Below are positions 20,347 to 28,669 of a DNA stretch of 64,000 nt, piece by piece; within the stretch, counting starts at the first letter, position 1; each line of letters starts with the position of its first letter. The stretch spans positions 1 to 64,000 of the forward strand of contig DASVNH010000266.1 of NCBI GenBank assembly GCA_036383955.1, read 5' to 3'. The notes beneath the pieces are model-generated. The model was given only the letters and a program-made list of their open reading frames with translations. It made no database searches and was not told the origin of the DNA. A program made the position numbers and the translations under genes. This DNA is from JACQFK01 sp036383955. Its GTDB lineage: Bacteria; Planctomycetota; MHYJ01; JACPRB01.

Positions 20347-22395
20347 ATGATCGAGAACTCCAAGATCCGGAACATCGGGATCGTCGCCCACATCGACTCG
20401 GGCAAGACGACCACCAGCGAGCGCATCCTCTACTTCACCGGCCGCACGCACAAGATCGGCGAAGTGGACGACGGCAACACCACGCTCGACTGGATGGAAC
20501 AGGAGCGCGAGCGCGGCATCACGATCACGTCCGCCGCGACGGCCGTCGAATGGACCGGCCACCGCATCAACCTGATCGACACCCCCGGCCACGTCGACTT
20601 CACGGTCGAGGTGGAGCGCTCCCTCCGCGTCCTGGACGGCGCGGTCGCCCTCTTCTGCGGCGTCGGCGGCGTCGAGCCCCAGTCGCTGACGGTGTGGCGC
20701 CAGGCCGACAAGTACGAAGTCCCGACGATCTGCTTCGTCAACAAGATGGACCGGACGGGCGCGGACTTCTACGACGTCCTGGACAAGATCCAGAAAGAGC
20801 TGACGACCCACGCGGTCCCGATCTACCTTCCCGTCGGCAAGGTCGAGACCTTCGCCGGGGTGGTCGACCTCATCAAGCAGAAGATGCTGACCTTCAAGGA
20901 GGTCAAGGGCGTCCCGCAGGTCCAGGAGCAGCCGATTCCCGACAGCATGACGGAGCTCGCGGCCAAGTGGCGCAAGCACCTCATCGAGAAGGTGTCGGAG
21001 AACGACGAGGCCCTGCTCGAGAAGTTCATGGCGGGGACCGAGCCCACCATTCCCGAGATCAAGTCGGCGCTCCGCAAAGCGACGCAGAGCCGCTCGGTCT
21101 ATCCGGTCCTCTGCGGCTCGGCGGCGAACAACATGGGCATCGAGTGCCTGCTCGACGCGGTCGTCGACTATCTCCCCTGCCCCAAGCAGTCGGGCGAGAA
21201 GAACCTCGCCGCCCTGGCCTTCAAGCTCTTCAGCGACCGCCATTCCAAGCTGACCTACGTCCGGGTCTACTCGGGCGAGCTCACCTCCGGCTCCTACGTC
21301 TGGAACGCCACCCGCCAGAAGCGCGAGCGCGTCGGCCGCATCGTCGAGATGCACGCCAACAAGCCCATCAACCGCGACTCCCTCGGACCCGGCGAGATCG
21401 GCGCCGTCATCGGCTTCGACTACACCCTGACCGGCGACAGCATCACCACGGAAGAGAACCCGATCCTCCTCGAGGCCATCGAGTTCGCCTCGCCCGTGAT
21501 CTCCGTCAGCATCGTGCCCGAGTCCCGGCAGGACCGCGACAAGCTCTCCATGGCCCTCGCCAAGCTCGCCGACGAGGATCCGACCTTCCTGATCTCCTAC
21601 GACCAGGAGACCCAGGAGACGATCATGTCGGGCATGGGCGAGCTCCACCTCGAAATCCTCGTCGACCGCCTCAAGCGCGAGTACGGGGTCAATTCGAAGG
21701 TCGGGCGCCCCCAGGTCGCCTACCGCGAGACCGCGACGGTGGAGGCGGAAGTCGACCACAAGCTCCAGAAGCAGACCGGCGGCAAGGGCGACTTCGCCCG
21801 CGTCCGGATCGTCCTCGGACCCGTCCCGGCCGGAACGCCGTTCGAGTTCAGCAACGACGTCAAGGGCGGCCGCATCCCCAAGGAGTACATTCCGGCCGTC
21901 GAGAAGGGCATCATCGACGCCATGAAGAAGGGCCCGTACGGGGCCTTCCCGGTCGTCGACATCAAGGTGTCCCTCATCGACGGCGACTATCACGACGTCG
22001 ACTCCAGCGAGCGCGCGTTCTTCACGGCCGCCTCGATCGCGTTCAAGGAGGCCTTCAAGAAGGCCAACCCGTCGCTGATCGAGCCGATCATGTCGGTGAA
22101 CGTCATCACCCCGCCCGAGTATCTGGGGCCGGTGAACGGCGACCTCGCCGCGCGGCGCGGCCGCATCGAGGCGATGGACAAGAAGCCCAGCGGAACCCAC
22201 GAGATCCGCGCGATGGTCCCGCTCTCGAAGATGTTCGGCTACTCGACCCAGATCCGCACGCTCTCGAGCGGCAAGGCCACCTTCACGATGACCTTCTCGC
22301 ACTACGAGCCCGTGCCGTTCTCGACGGCCGAAGAAATCATCGCCGAGCGGGTCAAGAGCGGCATGATCGGCGGCCGCCAGGGCACGAACGCCTAG
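20347..22395 (+). CDS. fusA: Translation elongation factor G (variant EF-G)
   Basis: The 682-residue GTPase has the EF-G architecture: P-loop AHIDSGKT (14-21), switch region GITITSAATAVEW, DTPGHVDF, NKMDRTGA, and the C-terminal domains III-V including MGELHLEILVDRLKREYGV and YLGPVNGDLAARRGRIE. It drives ribosomal translocation or recycling. The serine in HIDSGK, where canonical bacterial EF-G has alanine, resembles mitochondrial-type/spd EF-G1 paralogues. It stands alone, not beside rpsG or tuf, which also suits a paralogue. The ATG at 20347 lies about 4 nt below the predicted transcription start; an upstream in-frame ATG at 20308 would overlap the -35 box. Confidence 0.92.
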   Translation: MIENSKIRNIGIVAHIDSGKTTTSERILYFTGRTHKIGEVDDGNTTLDWMEQERERGITITSAATAVEWTGHRINLIDTPGHVDFTVEVERSLRVLDGAVALFCGVGGVEPQSLTVWRQADKYEVPTICFVNKMDRTGADFYDVLDKIQKELTTHAVPIYLPVGKVETFAGVVDLIKQKMLTFKEVKGVPQVQEQPIPDSMTELAAKWRKHLIEKVSENDEALLEKFMAGTEPTIPEIKSALRKATQSRSVYPVLCGSAANNMGIECLLDAVVDYLPCPKQSGEKNLAALAFKLFSDRHSKLTYVRVYSGELTSGSYVWNATRQKRERVGRIVEMHANKPINRDSLGPGEIGAVIGFDYTLTGDSITTEENPILLEAIEFASPVISVSIVPESRQDRDKLSMALAKLADEDPTFLISYDQETQETIMSGMGELHLEILVDRLKREYGVNSKVGRPQVAYRETATVEAEVDHKLQKQTGGKGDFARVRIVLGPVPAGTPFEFSNDVKGGRIPKEYIPAVEKGIIDAMKKGPYGAFPVVDIKVSLIDGDYHDVDSSERAFFTAASIAFKEAFKKANPSLIEPIMSVNVITPPEYLGPVNGDLAARRGRIEAMDKKPSGTHEIRAMVPLSKMFGYSTQIRTLSSGKATFTMTFSHYEPVPFSTAEEIIAERVKSGMIGGRQGTNA

Positions 22396-22409
22396 CGAGG
22401 CCTTAGTCC

Positions 22410-22518
22410 CTAGGCCTTAGGCCTTTGGGAGTTCCCCCTCCCCTCGCCCCTCCCCGCCGGGGAGGGGTGGGGGTGGGGGGCCACCTCAGGCCTAATGCCT
22501 ATGGCCCATGGCCTTGAG
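22410..22518. repeat. Imperfect inverted repeat after the EF-G gene, with a strong inner hairpin
   Basis: Outer arms made of variants of the word TAGGCCTTAGGCC (left) and GGCCTAATGCCTATGGCC (right) surround a G/C-rich centre. The inner stem CCCCTCCCCG/CGGGGAGGGG (22447-22467) has 10-bp arms and one central C and probably terminates EF-G transcription. The right outer arm overlaps the possible start codons of the next gene. Confidence 0.65.
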
Positions 22519-22974
22519 AAGGTACTGGAGCGGCTCCGCGGCTTCGATCCCTCGCCGCTCGTCCCCGCGGCGCCCCGCGACGCCGCGCTCGACGGCCTCA
22601 TCGCCGCCCTCGACGCGCCCCCCGCCGCCCGCTCGGCGCTGCATCTCTGGAACGACAGCCTCGTGCGCTGCCACGACCTGGCCCAGGAGATCCACGACCC
22701 GACCGGCAGCTACCTGCACGGCGTCATGCACCGCCGCGAGCCCGACTACCCCAACGCCAAGTACTGGTTCCGCAAGGTCGGGACGCACCCGCTGTTTCCC
22801 GACGTCCTCCGCGCCGCCGGGGCGGTCGAGGCCCTGCGGACCTCCGCCTGGGACCCCTTCAAGATGGTCGACCTCTGCGAGGAGGCGGCCGGCGATCCCG
22901 CCCTGGAGAAGGCCCTCCGCGAGGTCCAGGCCCGGGAGATCGAGCGGCTGGCGGCGTTCTGCCTCCGGGCGTGA
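22495..22974 (+). CDS. Conserved protein of unknown function
   Basis: The 159-residue soluble protein contains a recognisable conserved block: LHLWNDSLVRCHDLAQEI, then GSYLHGVMHRREPDYPNAKYWFRKVGTHPLFPDV. I recall this block from uncharacterised proteins in several bacterial phyla, without an assigned function. The His and Asp/Glu residues in WNDSL-CH and GVMHRREPD might form a metal site; that is speculation. Two in-frame ATGs (22495 and 22501) lie inside the inverted repeat and no ribosome site is visible, so the exact start is uncertain. Confidence 0.75.
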   Translation: MPMAHGLEKVLERLRGFDPSPLVPAAPRDAALDGLIAALDAPPAARSALHLWNDSLVRCHDLAQEIHDPTGSYLHGVMHRREPDYPNAKYWFRKVGTHPLFPDVLRAAGAVEALRTSAWDPFKMVDLCEEAAGDPALEKALREVQAREIERLAAFCLRA

Positions 22975-23096
22975 GATTTCCGCCGCGAGGACCCTCTAAA
23001 AGGGCAACCTTACCCTATATTCCGCGGCTCCACGACACGGAGGGAGGGCGGCGAGTTATATAGTATGGGCGGCCCCAGATGGGGCGGAGGGTTTGG

Positions 23097-26000
23097 ATGA
23101 GCCAGGGCGAGCCACTGCGGAAGACCCGTCGCGCGACCACGGGACCCCTCGTGCTCGGCTCGCGGTTCGGCAAATACCAGATCCTCAGCGTCGTCGGCCA
23201 CGGCGGCAAGGGCATCATCTACGAGGCGCTCGACACCGTCCTCAACCGCAAGGTCGCCCTCAAGCTGGTCCTGCCCACGCCGGGCGTCGACCCCGAAGAG
23301 CTCAAGCGCGAGCAGGATCGCTTCCTGGTGGAGGCGCGCCTCTCCGCCGTCCTCCCCGTCCATCCGAACATCGTCAGCGTCTATGAAGCCGGCGACATGG
23401 AAGGCCAGCGCTACCTCGCCGCCGAGCTCGTCATCGGCAAGCCCCTGAACGAGTGGAAGACCGGCGCCTCCCAGCTCCAGCAGCTGGAGATCCTCCGGGA
23501 CGTGGCCGTCGCCATGGCCCACTCCCACAAGCACGGCATCATCCACCGCGACCTCAAGCCCCAGAACATCCTCGTCGACGCCGACCGCCGCCCCCACGTG
23601 ACCGACTTCGGCCTGGCCCGCAAGCTCGGCGACAAGGAGGACCTCGCGGACATGGGCGGCGGGCGCATCCAGGGCACCCCGCTCTACATGAGCCCCGAGC
23701 ACGCCCAGGGGCACAAGGGCGTCGACGCCCGCGCCGACGTCTGGTCGCTCGGCATCATGCTCTACGAGATCCTCGCCGGCCGCGCGCCGTTCCGCGGCGA
23801 GAAGCCCCAGGAAGTCATGGAGCGCGTCGTGCGCGATCCGCTCCCGCCCCTGCCGCCCACCGACCTCGCCCGGGCCGTCGGCCCCCTCTGCGTCAAGGCC
23901 CTCGCCAAGGATCCCGCCAAGCGGCCGCCGAGCGCCGCGGCGCTCGCCGAGGGCCTGACGTCCTGCCTGCGCGCCCAGGCGCCCGGAGGGAAGTCGAACA
24001 AGAAAGTCCTCCTCGCCGCGGCCGCTGCGGCCGTCGTCGTCCTCGGCCTCGCCGCCGTCCTGCTCCTCGGTGGATCGTCCAAGGAGCTGGAGACCGCCCT
24101 CGCCGACGGCGACCGCCACATGAGCGGCCGGAACTGGTCGGAGGCGCTGCGGGCCTACGAGCGCGCGCTCGCGAAGGACCCGGCGAACGCGCGGGCGGTC
24201 GACGGCCAGAAGCGCTCGAAGGACGCGGTCCAGGCGCAGCTCGACGAGGAGAAGCGGAAGTCGACGGACGAGATCCGCCGCGAGAACGACGCGCGCAGCA
24301 AGGAAGAGCGCGAGGAGTACAAGCGCCGCGAAGACGAGCTCAAGAAGAAGATGGAAGCCTCGCGGAAGGCCGACGAGGAGCAGCAGGCGATCATCAAGGC
24401 TCAGCAGATCCAGGCCGAGGAGCGCGCCCGCGCCGCCGAGGAGGCCGTCCGGAAGGCGAAGGAGGAGCTGGCCAAGAAGGACAGCCCCGTCCCCGCCGTG
24501 CCCGCGCCCGCTCCCGTGCCGGCGACCACGCCCGCCCCCGTTCCCGGCGCCCGGCCCGCTCCGGCTCCGGCTCCGGGCGTCGCCGCCGCGCCCACCGGCC
24601 TCCCCAAGGCCCTCGAGGACGGCGCGCTGCACTTCGAGGCGGAGGACTTCACCGGCGGCGAGAAGCCCGTGGCCGGCGAGGACTACAAAGACAACTCCCC
24701 CAATCCTCCCGGCCAGCGCGGCTACCGGGGCGTGTGCGACGTCGACATGGCCTCGGTCCCCATGGAAGACGGATCCAGCGGCATGATCGTCGGCATCCCC
24801 GGCCCGGGCGAATGGCTGCGCTACCGCTTCGAGGGCGGCGGCCTGTACCTCATCGAGATCCGCTACACCCGAAACCCCGGCCAGATCCATTTCGAAATCG
24901 ACGGGAAGGACGCGACGGGCCCGATCCTGCTCGCCGATCCGGCCCGGGCCTGGGTGATCGCGACCGGCGCCACGAGGAAGCTGGCCGACGGCCCCCACGA
25001 GCTCAAGCTGGTCTGGGACAGCAACCAGAACTGCTGGCTCGACTGGTTCCGCCTCCGCAAGCTCACGCCCGTCGTGCCGCCCGAAGGGGCGCCGCTCGCC
25101 GAGGCCGTCAAGGCGATCCGCGAGGCCTACCGGGCCGACTATTCCAAGCGGTCCCCGGCGGACATCGTCGCGCTCGCGCGGAAGCTGCTCGAGGAAGGGC
25201 GGAAGCCGGCAGTCGACGCCCCCGGCCGCTACGCCCTGCTGTCGGAGGCGCGCGATCTCGCGACCCTCTGGGGCGATCCCGCCGCGGCGCTGGAGGCCGT
25301 CGACGAGATGACCCGCTACTACCTGGTGAACGGGCCCGCGCTCAAGGTCGCCGCGCTCGCGGCCGCGACGAAGGCGGCGAAGTCCGCGGAGATCCACGCC
25401 GACATCGCGGAGGCCTGGATGAAGTTCGCCGACGAGCAGGCGGACTTCGAGGATTACGAGGGCGCGGTCGCCGCGGCGGACAAGGCGCAGACGGCGGCGA
25501 AGGCCGGCCACGACACCGCGCTCGCCGCCCGCGGGGCGGCCCGCGAGAAGGAGCTCGTCGCCCTGAAGGACGAGTTCAAGGCCGTGCAGGCCGCGCTGAA
25601 GACGCTGGCGGAGAAGCCGGACGACCCGGGGGCCAACCTCGTCCTGGGCAACTACCGCTGCTTCGCCCGCGACGACTGGGCCGGCGGGCTTCCGCGCATC
25701 GCGAAGGGCAGCGACAACTCCGCGGCCGCGGCGGCGAAGAAGGACGTCGAGTCCCCGATCGATCCCGCCGAGCAGGCGGCGACCGGCGACCGCTGGCGCG
25801 AGGCCGCCGGCAAGCGCTCGGGCATGGGGAAGGCGCGCTACGAAACCCGCGCGCTGTACTGGTACGAGAAGGGCGTCGGCGGCCTGGCGGGCCCGGCGCG
25901 CCTGAAGACGGAGTCGGCGATCGAGGCGATCTCGAAGTCGCTGCACGGCGGCGACTCGCTGGGGCGCGGGCTGGTGTTCTGGGCGGAGGCGAGCCGGGAC

Positions 26001-26600
26001 GTGGGCGAGAACCCGCGGGACCTGGCGACGGGCGCCCGGGGGCAGTCGAGCCAGCTGGCGATGGTGATGGACGGGAGCGTCAAGGCCTACCAGTGCGGCC
26101 GCGGCTGGATCGAGTACGGGCTGTCGGAGCCGCTCAAGGCGGTCACGCGGACGGGCTCGATCTTCGCCTGGGTGAAGGCGGACACCCGGGGCGGCGGCAT
26201 GGGCGGGATCTTCAACCGGGGGACGGACCAGACGGACGACTTCGGCCTCTGGCTGTACCAGGGACGGATCGGCGCGCTCTTCAACTGGCCGGAGAACCGG
26301 CCGGGCGGGATGGCGATCTCCAAGACGAACGTGCCGGGCCAGCGCTGGGCCCACCTCGGCTACGCCTGGGACGAGAAGACGATCACGTTCTACCTGGACG
26401 GCAAGGAGGACGGCGAGACGCCCGTGAGCTCGATGGGGCTGCCGCAGAAGCGCGGGCAGAAGGCCTGGCTGGGCTGCAACGTGACGGGCGGCCCGGACTA
26501 CTTCTCGGGCTCGATCGGCTCGACGGTCGTCTACAACCGCGCTCTGACACCCTTCGAAGTCCAGCAGCTCTACATGGGCACGCGCGCCAAGTTCCGGTAG
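23097..26600 (+). CDS. Transmembrane Ser/Thr protein kinase with extracytoplasmic carbohydrate-binding modules
   Basis: The 1167-residue protein has a Hanks-type kinase domain (about 25-290): glycine loop VVGHGGKG, Lys56, catalytic HRDLKPQN with Asp152, DFG Asp170 and GTPLYMSPEHA. One membrane helix follows (about 302-325), then a Lys/Glu-rich coiled coil (372-460), a Pro/Ala linker, a CBM6-like beta-sandwich (about 507-656: LHFEAEDF to CWLDWFRLRKL), helical tetratricopeptide-like repeats, and a LamG/concanavalin-like domain (about 958-1150: GSIFAWVKAD, FYLDGKEDGE). It looks like a one-protein sensor of extracellular glycans signalling by phosphorylation inside. GGAGG at 23086-23090 sets the start at 23097 over ATG 23079. 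Confidence 0.93.
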   Translation: MSQGEPLRKTRRATTGPLVLGSRFGKYQILSVVGHGGKGIIYEALDTVLNRKVALKLVLPTPGVDPEELKREQDRFLVEARLSAVLPVHPNIVSVYEAGDMEGQRYLAAELVIGKPLNEWKTGASQLQQLEILRDVAVAMAHSHKHGIIHRDLKPQNILVDADRRPHVTDFGLARKLGDKEDLADMGGGRIQGTPLYMSPEHAQGHKGVDARADVWSLGIMLYEILAGRAPFRGEKPQEVMERVVRDPLPPLPPTDLARAVGPLCVKALAKDPAKRPPSAAALAEGLTSCLRAQAPGGKSNKKVLLAAAAAAVVVLGLAAVLLLGGSSKELETALADGDRHMSGRNWSEALRAYERALAKDPANARAVDGQKRSKDAVQAQLDEEKRKSTDEIRRENDARSKEEREEYKRREDELKKKMEASRKADEEQQAIIKAQQIQAEERARAAEEAVRKAKEELAKKDSPVPAVPAPAPVPATTPAPVPGARPAPAPAPGVAAAPTGLPKALEDGALHFEAEDFTGGEKPVAGEDYKDNSPNPPGQRGYRGVCDVDMASVPMEDGSSGMIVGIPGPGEWLRYRFEGGGLYLIEIRYTRNPGQIHFEIDGKDATGPILLADPARAWVIATGATRKLADGPHELKLVWDSNQNCWLDWFRLRKLTPVVPPEGAPLAEAVKAIREAYRADYSKRSPADIVALARKLLEEGRKPAVDAPGRYALLSEARDLATLWGDPAAALEAVDEMTRYYLVNGPALKVAALAAATKAAKSAEIHADIAEAWMKFADEQADFEDYEGAVAAADKAQTAAKAGHDTALAARGAAREKELVALKDEFKAVQAALKTLAEKPDDPGANLVLGNYRCFARDDWAGGLPRIAKGSDNSAAAAAKKDVESPIDPAEQAATGDRWREAAGKRSGMGKARYETRALYWYEKGVGGLAGPARLKTESAIEAISKSLHGGDSLGRGLVFWAEASRDVGENPRDLATGARGQSSQLAMVMDGSVKAYQCGRGWIEYGLSEPLKAVTRTGSIFAWVKADTRGGGMGGIFNRGTDQTDDFGLWLYQGRIGALFNWPENRPGGMAISKTNVPGQRWAHLGYAWDEKTITFYLDGKEDGETPVSSMGLPQKRGQKAWLGCNVTGGPDYFSGSIGSTVVYNRALTPFEVQQLYMGTRAKFR

Positions 26601-26664
26601 ACAGTAGACCGTAGACCGGGCGCGGGATCCGGTTCCCCGTCACATCCTCTCCCCTGCCGGTAAG

Positions 26665-26734
26665 AAGTCCGGGCTTCGGTCGTCGGGCTTCGGGTTCCGG
26701 CCGTCGGGTTCCGGGTTCCGGGTTCTTGGACTTC
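26665..26734. repeat. Short tandem repeats bounded by an inverted pair
   Basis: Between GAAGTCC (26665-26671) and GGACTTC (26728-26734) lie several imperfect copies of the words GTCGGGCTTCGG and GGGTTCCGG. A further set of GTAGACC-like repeats follows the kinase stop at 26598-26618. The 184-nt gap between the kinase and SDR genes holds these repeats and the SDR promoter, nothing else recognisable. Confidence 0.55.
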
Positions 26735-26749
26735 CTCCACCCGGAGTCC

Positions 26750-26755
26750 TATAAT
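26750..26755 (+). promoter_or_regulatory. -10 box of the KDG/6-phosphogluconate operon
   Basis: TATAAT (26750-26755) lies 29 nt before ATG 26785, predicting a 22-nt leader with a GGGGAG ribosome site. A clear -35 was not found. It would drive the SDR-kdgK-gnd-dehydrogenase operon. Confidence 0.5.
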
Positions 26756-26784
26756 TTGCCGCTCGGGGTGGGGAGCGATACCGC

Positions 26785-27555
26785 ATGACCAGCTTTCTCG
26801 ATGAGCAGTTCTCCCTCGCGGGCGAGGTGGCCGTCGTCACGGGCGGCACCGGCGAGCTCTGCGGCGCCATGGCCGAGGGTTTCGCCCGCGCCGGCGCGAA
26901 GGTCGTCCTCGTGGGACGCGATCCCGCGAAGGCCGAGAAGCGCCTCGCCTCGATCAAGGCCGCCGGCGGCGAGGCCCGCTTCATCGCGGCGGACGTCACC
27001 CGGAAAGCCGAGATGGAGCGCGTGGCGAAGGACGTCGGCCCCTTCACCATCGTCCTCAACGGCGCCGGCACCAACTCCCCCACGCCCTTCCTGGAGATCT
27101 CCGACGAGGAGATGCAGCGGATCCTCGACACGAACTACAAGTCGGTCGTCTTCGGATGTCAGGTCTTCGGCCAGCGCCTCCTCGAGCAGAAGAAAGGCGG
27201 GGTCATCCTGAACATCACCTCGATGTCGGCCATCCGGCCGCTCTCGCGGGTGTTCACGTACAGCGCGTCGAAGGCCGCCGTGCTCAACCTCACGATGAAC
27301 CTCGCCCGCGAGTGGGCTCCCCAGGGCGTGCGCGTGAACGCGCTCTCCCCGGGCTTCTTCCCCGCCGAGCAGAACCGCAAGATCCTGCAGCCCGAGCGCG
27401 TGGCCAAGATCCTCGCCCACACGCCCATGGGCCGCTTCGGCGAGGCGAAGGAGCTCATGGGCGCGGCGGTGTTCCTCTGCGCCCGCGGCGCGGGCAGCTT
27501 CGTCACCGGCTGCCACTTGACGGTCGACGGCGGCTTCTCCTCCATGGAATTCTAG
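26785..27555 (+). CDS. SDR-family sugar-acid oxidoreductase (mannonate/fructuronate-type)
   Basis: The 256-residue short-chain dehydrogenase has the cofactor motif VVTGGTGELCGAMAEG, the NAG-type strand VLNGAGTN, a catalytic serine region NITSMSAI, YSASKAA (Tyr and Lys) and a C-terminal TVDGGFSSMEF. Its long N-terminal lead (MTSFLDEQFSLAG) is typical of SDRs called D-mannonate oxidoreductase or gluconate 5-dehydrogenase. As first gene before KDG kinase, it probably interconverts a keto and hydroxy sugar acid. The ATG 26785 has a GGGGAG ribosome site. Confidence 0.85.
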   Translation: MTSFLDEQFSLAGEVAVVTGGTGELCGAMAEGFARAGAKVVLVGRDPAKAEKRLASIKAAGGEARFIAADVTRKAEMERVAKDVGPFTIVLNGAGTNSPTPFLEISDEEMQRILDTNYKSVVFGCQVFGQRLLEQKKGGVILNITSMSAIRPLSRVFTYSASKAAVLNLTMNLAREWAPQGVRVNALSPGFFPAEQNRKILQPERVAKILAHTPMGRFGEAKELMGAAVFLCARGAGSFVTGCHLTVDGGFSSMEF

Positions 27556-27592
27556 GCGCTTGGCGCCCGGCACTCGAAACTAGGGGCTACGG

Positions 27593-28669
27593 ATGAAGAT
27601 CAAGGACGCGAAGGACGCGCGGCTCGACGTCGTGTCGCTCGGCGAATGCATGGTGCGGCTCTCGCCCGACGGGCGGCAGCGCATCGAGTTCGCCCCGACG
27701 TTCGAGGCCTGGGTCGGCGGCGGCGAGTACAACGTCGCCTACGCGGTGGCCCGCATGGGGCTCCGCGGCGGCTGGGTGTCGCGCCTGCCCGACAACTACG
27801 TCGCGCGCATGATCAAGAACCACGCGCTGGCCGGCGGCCTCGACATCTCGAGCGTCGTGTGGGTGCCGTTCGACGGCGTGGGCCGCGCGGACCGCGTGGG
27901 CCTCAACTTCACGGAGGTCGGCACCGGCGTGCGCGGCTCGGTCACGATGTACGACCGCGGCCATTCCGCGTGCAGCCACATGAAGCCGGGGGAAGTCGAC
28001 TGGAAGAAGCTCTTCGCCGGCGGCGTCCGCTGGTTTCACACGGGCGGCATCTACGCGGCGCTCTCGCCGTCCTGCGCGGAGGTCGCGCTCGAGGCGCTCA
28101 AGGCCGCGCACGAGGCGGGGGCCGTCACCAGCTACGACCTCAACTTCCGCTCCAAGCTCTGGAGCGCGAAGGAGGCGATGGCCGCGACCCAGAAGCTGCT
28201 GCCCTACATCAAGGTGCTCATCGGCAACGAGGAGGACTTCATCAAGGTCCTCGGCATGAAGATCGAGGGCGTCAGCGAGGACTTCAAGGGCCTCGAGGTC
28301 GAGAGCTACAAGACCATGGTGCGGCAGGTCGTGAAGGCCCATCCGACCGTGGAGGCCGTCGGGACCACCCTCCGCGAGGTGGTGAGCGGCCTCGTCAACC
28401 ACTGGAGCGCCATCCTCTACCACGAAGGCACGTTCTACGAGAGCCGCAAGTACGAGAACCTGGAGATCGAGGACCGCGTCGGCGGCGGCGACGGCTTCGC
28501 CGGCGGCGTGATCTACGGCCTGCTCTCGGGCAAGGGGCCCCAGGGGGCCGTCGAGTACGGCGCGGCGCACGGGGCGCTCGCGCAGTCGACCCGCGGCGAC
28601 ACCTCGATGGTGACGCTGGACGAGGTCGAGCACGTGGTCAAGGGCGGCAGCGCGAGGATCAAAAGATAA
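27593..28669 (+). CDS. kdgK: PfkB-family 2-keto-3-deoxygluconate kinase
   Basis: The 358-residue ribokinase-family protein shows an N-terminal VVSLGECMVRLSPDG, the substrate motif FEAWVGGGEYNVAYAVARMG, and the C-terminal catalytic DRVGGGDGFAGGVIYGLL with the general-base Asp. It is closest in pattern to 2-keto-3-deoxygluconate kinases, which feed KDG as KDPG to the Entner-Doudoroff aldolase. Its stop overlaps the next gene by one base (TAATG), so it is translationally coupled to gnd. No KDPG aldolase gene is in this window. Substrate could also be another 2-keto-3-deoxy acid. Confidence 0.87.
   Translation: MKIKDAKDARLDVVSLGECMVRLSPDGRQRIEFAPTFEAWVGGGEYNVAYAVARMGLRGGWVSRLPDNYVARMIKNHALAGGLDISSVVWVPFDGVGRADRVGLNFTEVGTGVRGSVTMYDRGHSACSHMKPGEVDWKKLFAGGVRWFHTGGIYAALSPSCAEVALEALKAAHEAGAVTSYDLNFRSKLWSAKEAMAATQKLLPYIKVLIGNEEDFIKVLGMKIEGVSEDFKGLEVESYKTMVRQVVKAHPTVEAVGTTLREVVSGLVNHWSAILYHEGTFYESRKYENLEIEDRVGGGDGFAGGVIYGLLSGKGPQGAVEYGAAHGALAQSTRGDTSMVTLDEVEHVVKGGSARIKR

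Noticed and set aside
23010..26354. Very long minus-strand open frame antisense to the kinase gene
   Set aside because: High GC removes stop codons in the antisense frame. The predicted protein has Arg/Gly/Val-rich composition with no domain, whereas the plus strand encodes a complete kinase. Similar antisense frames opposite 5451-7775, 9220-11547, 20239-22302 and 44143-47889 were rejected for the same reason.
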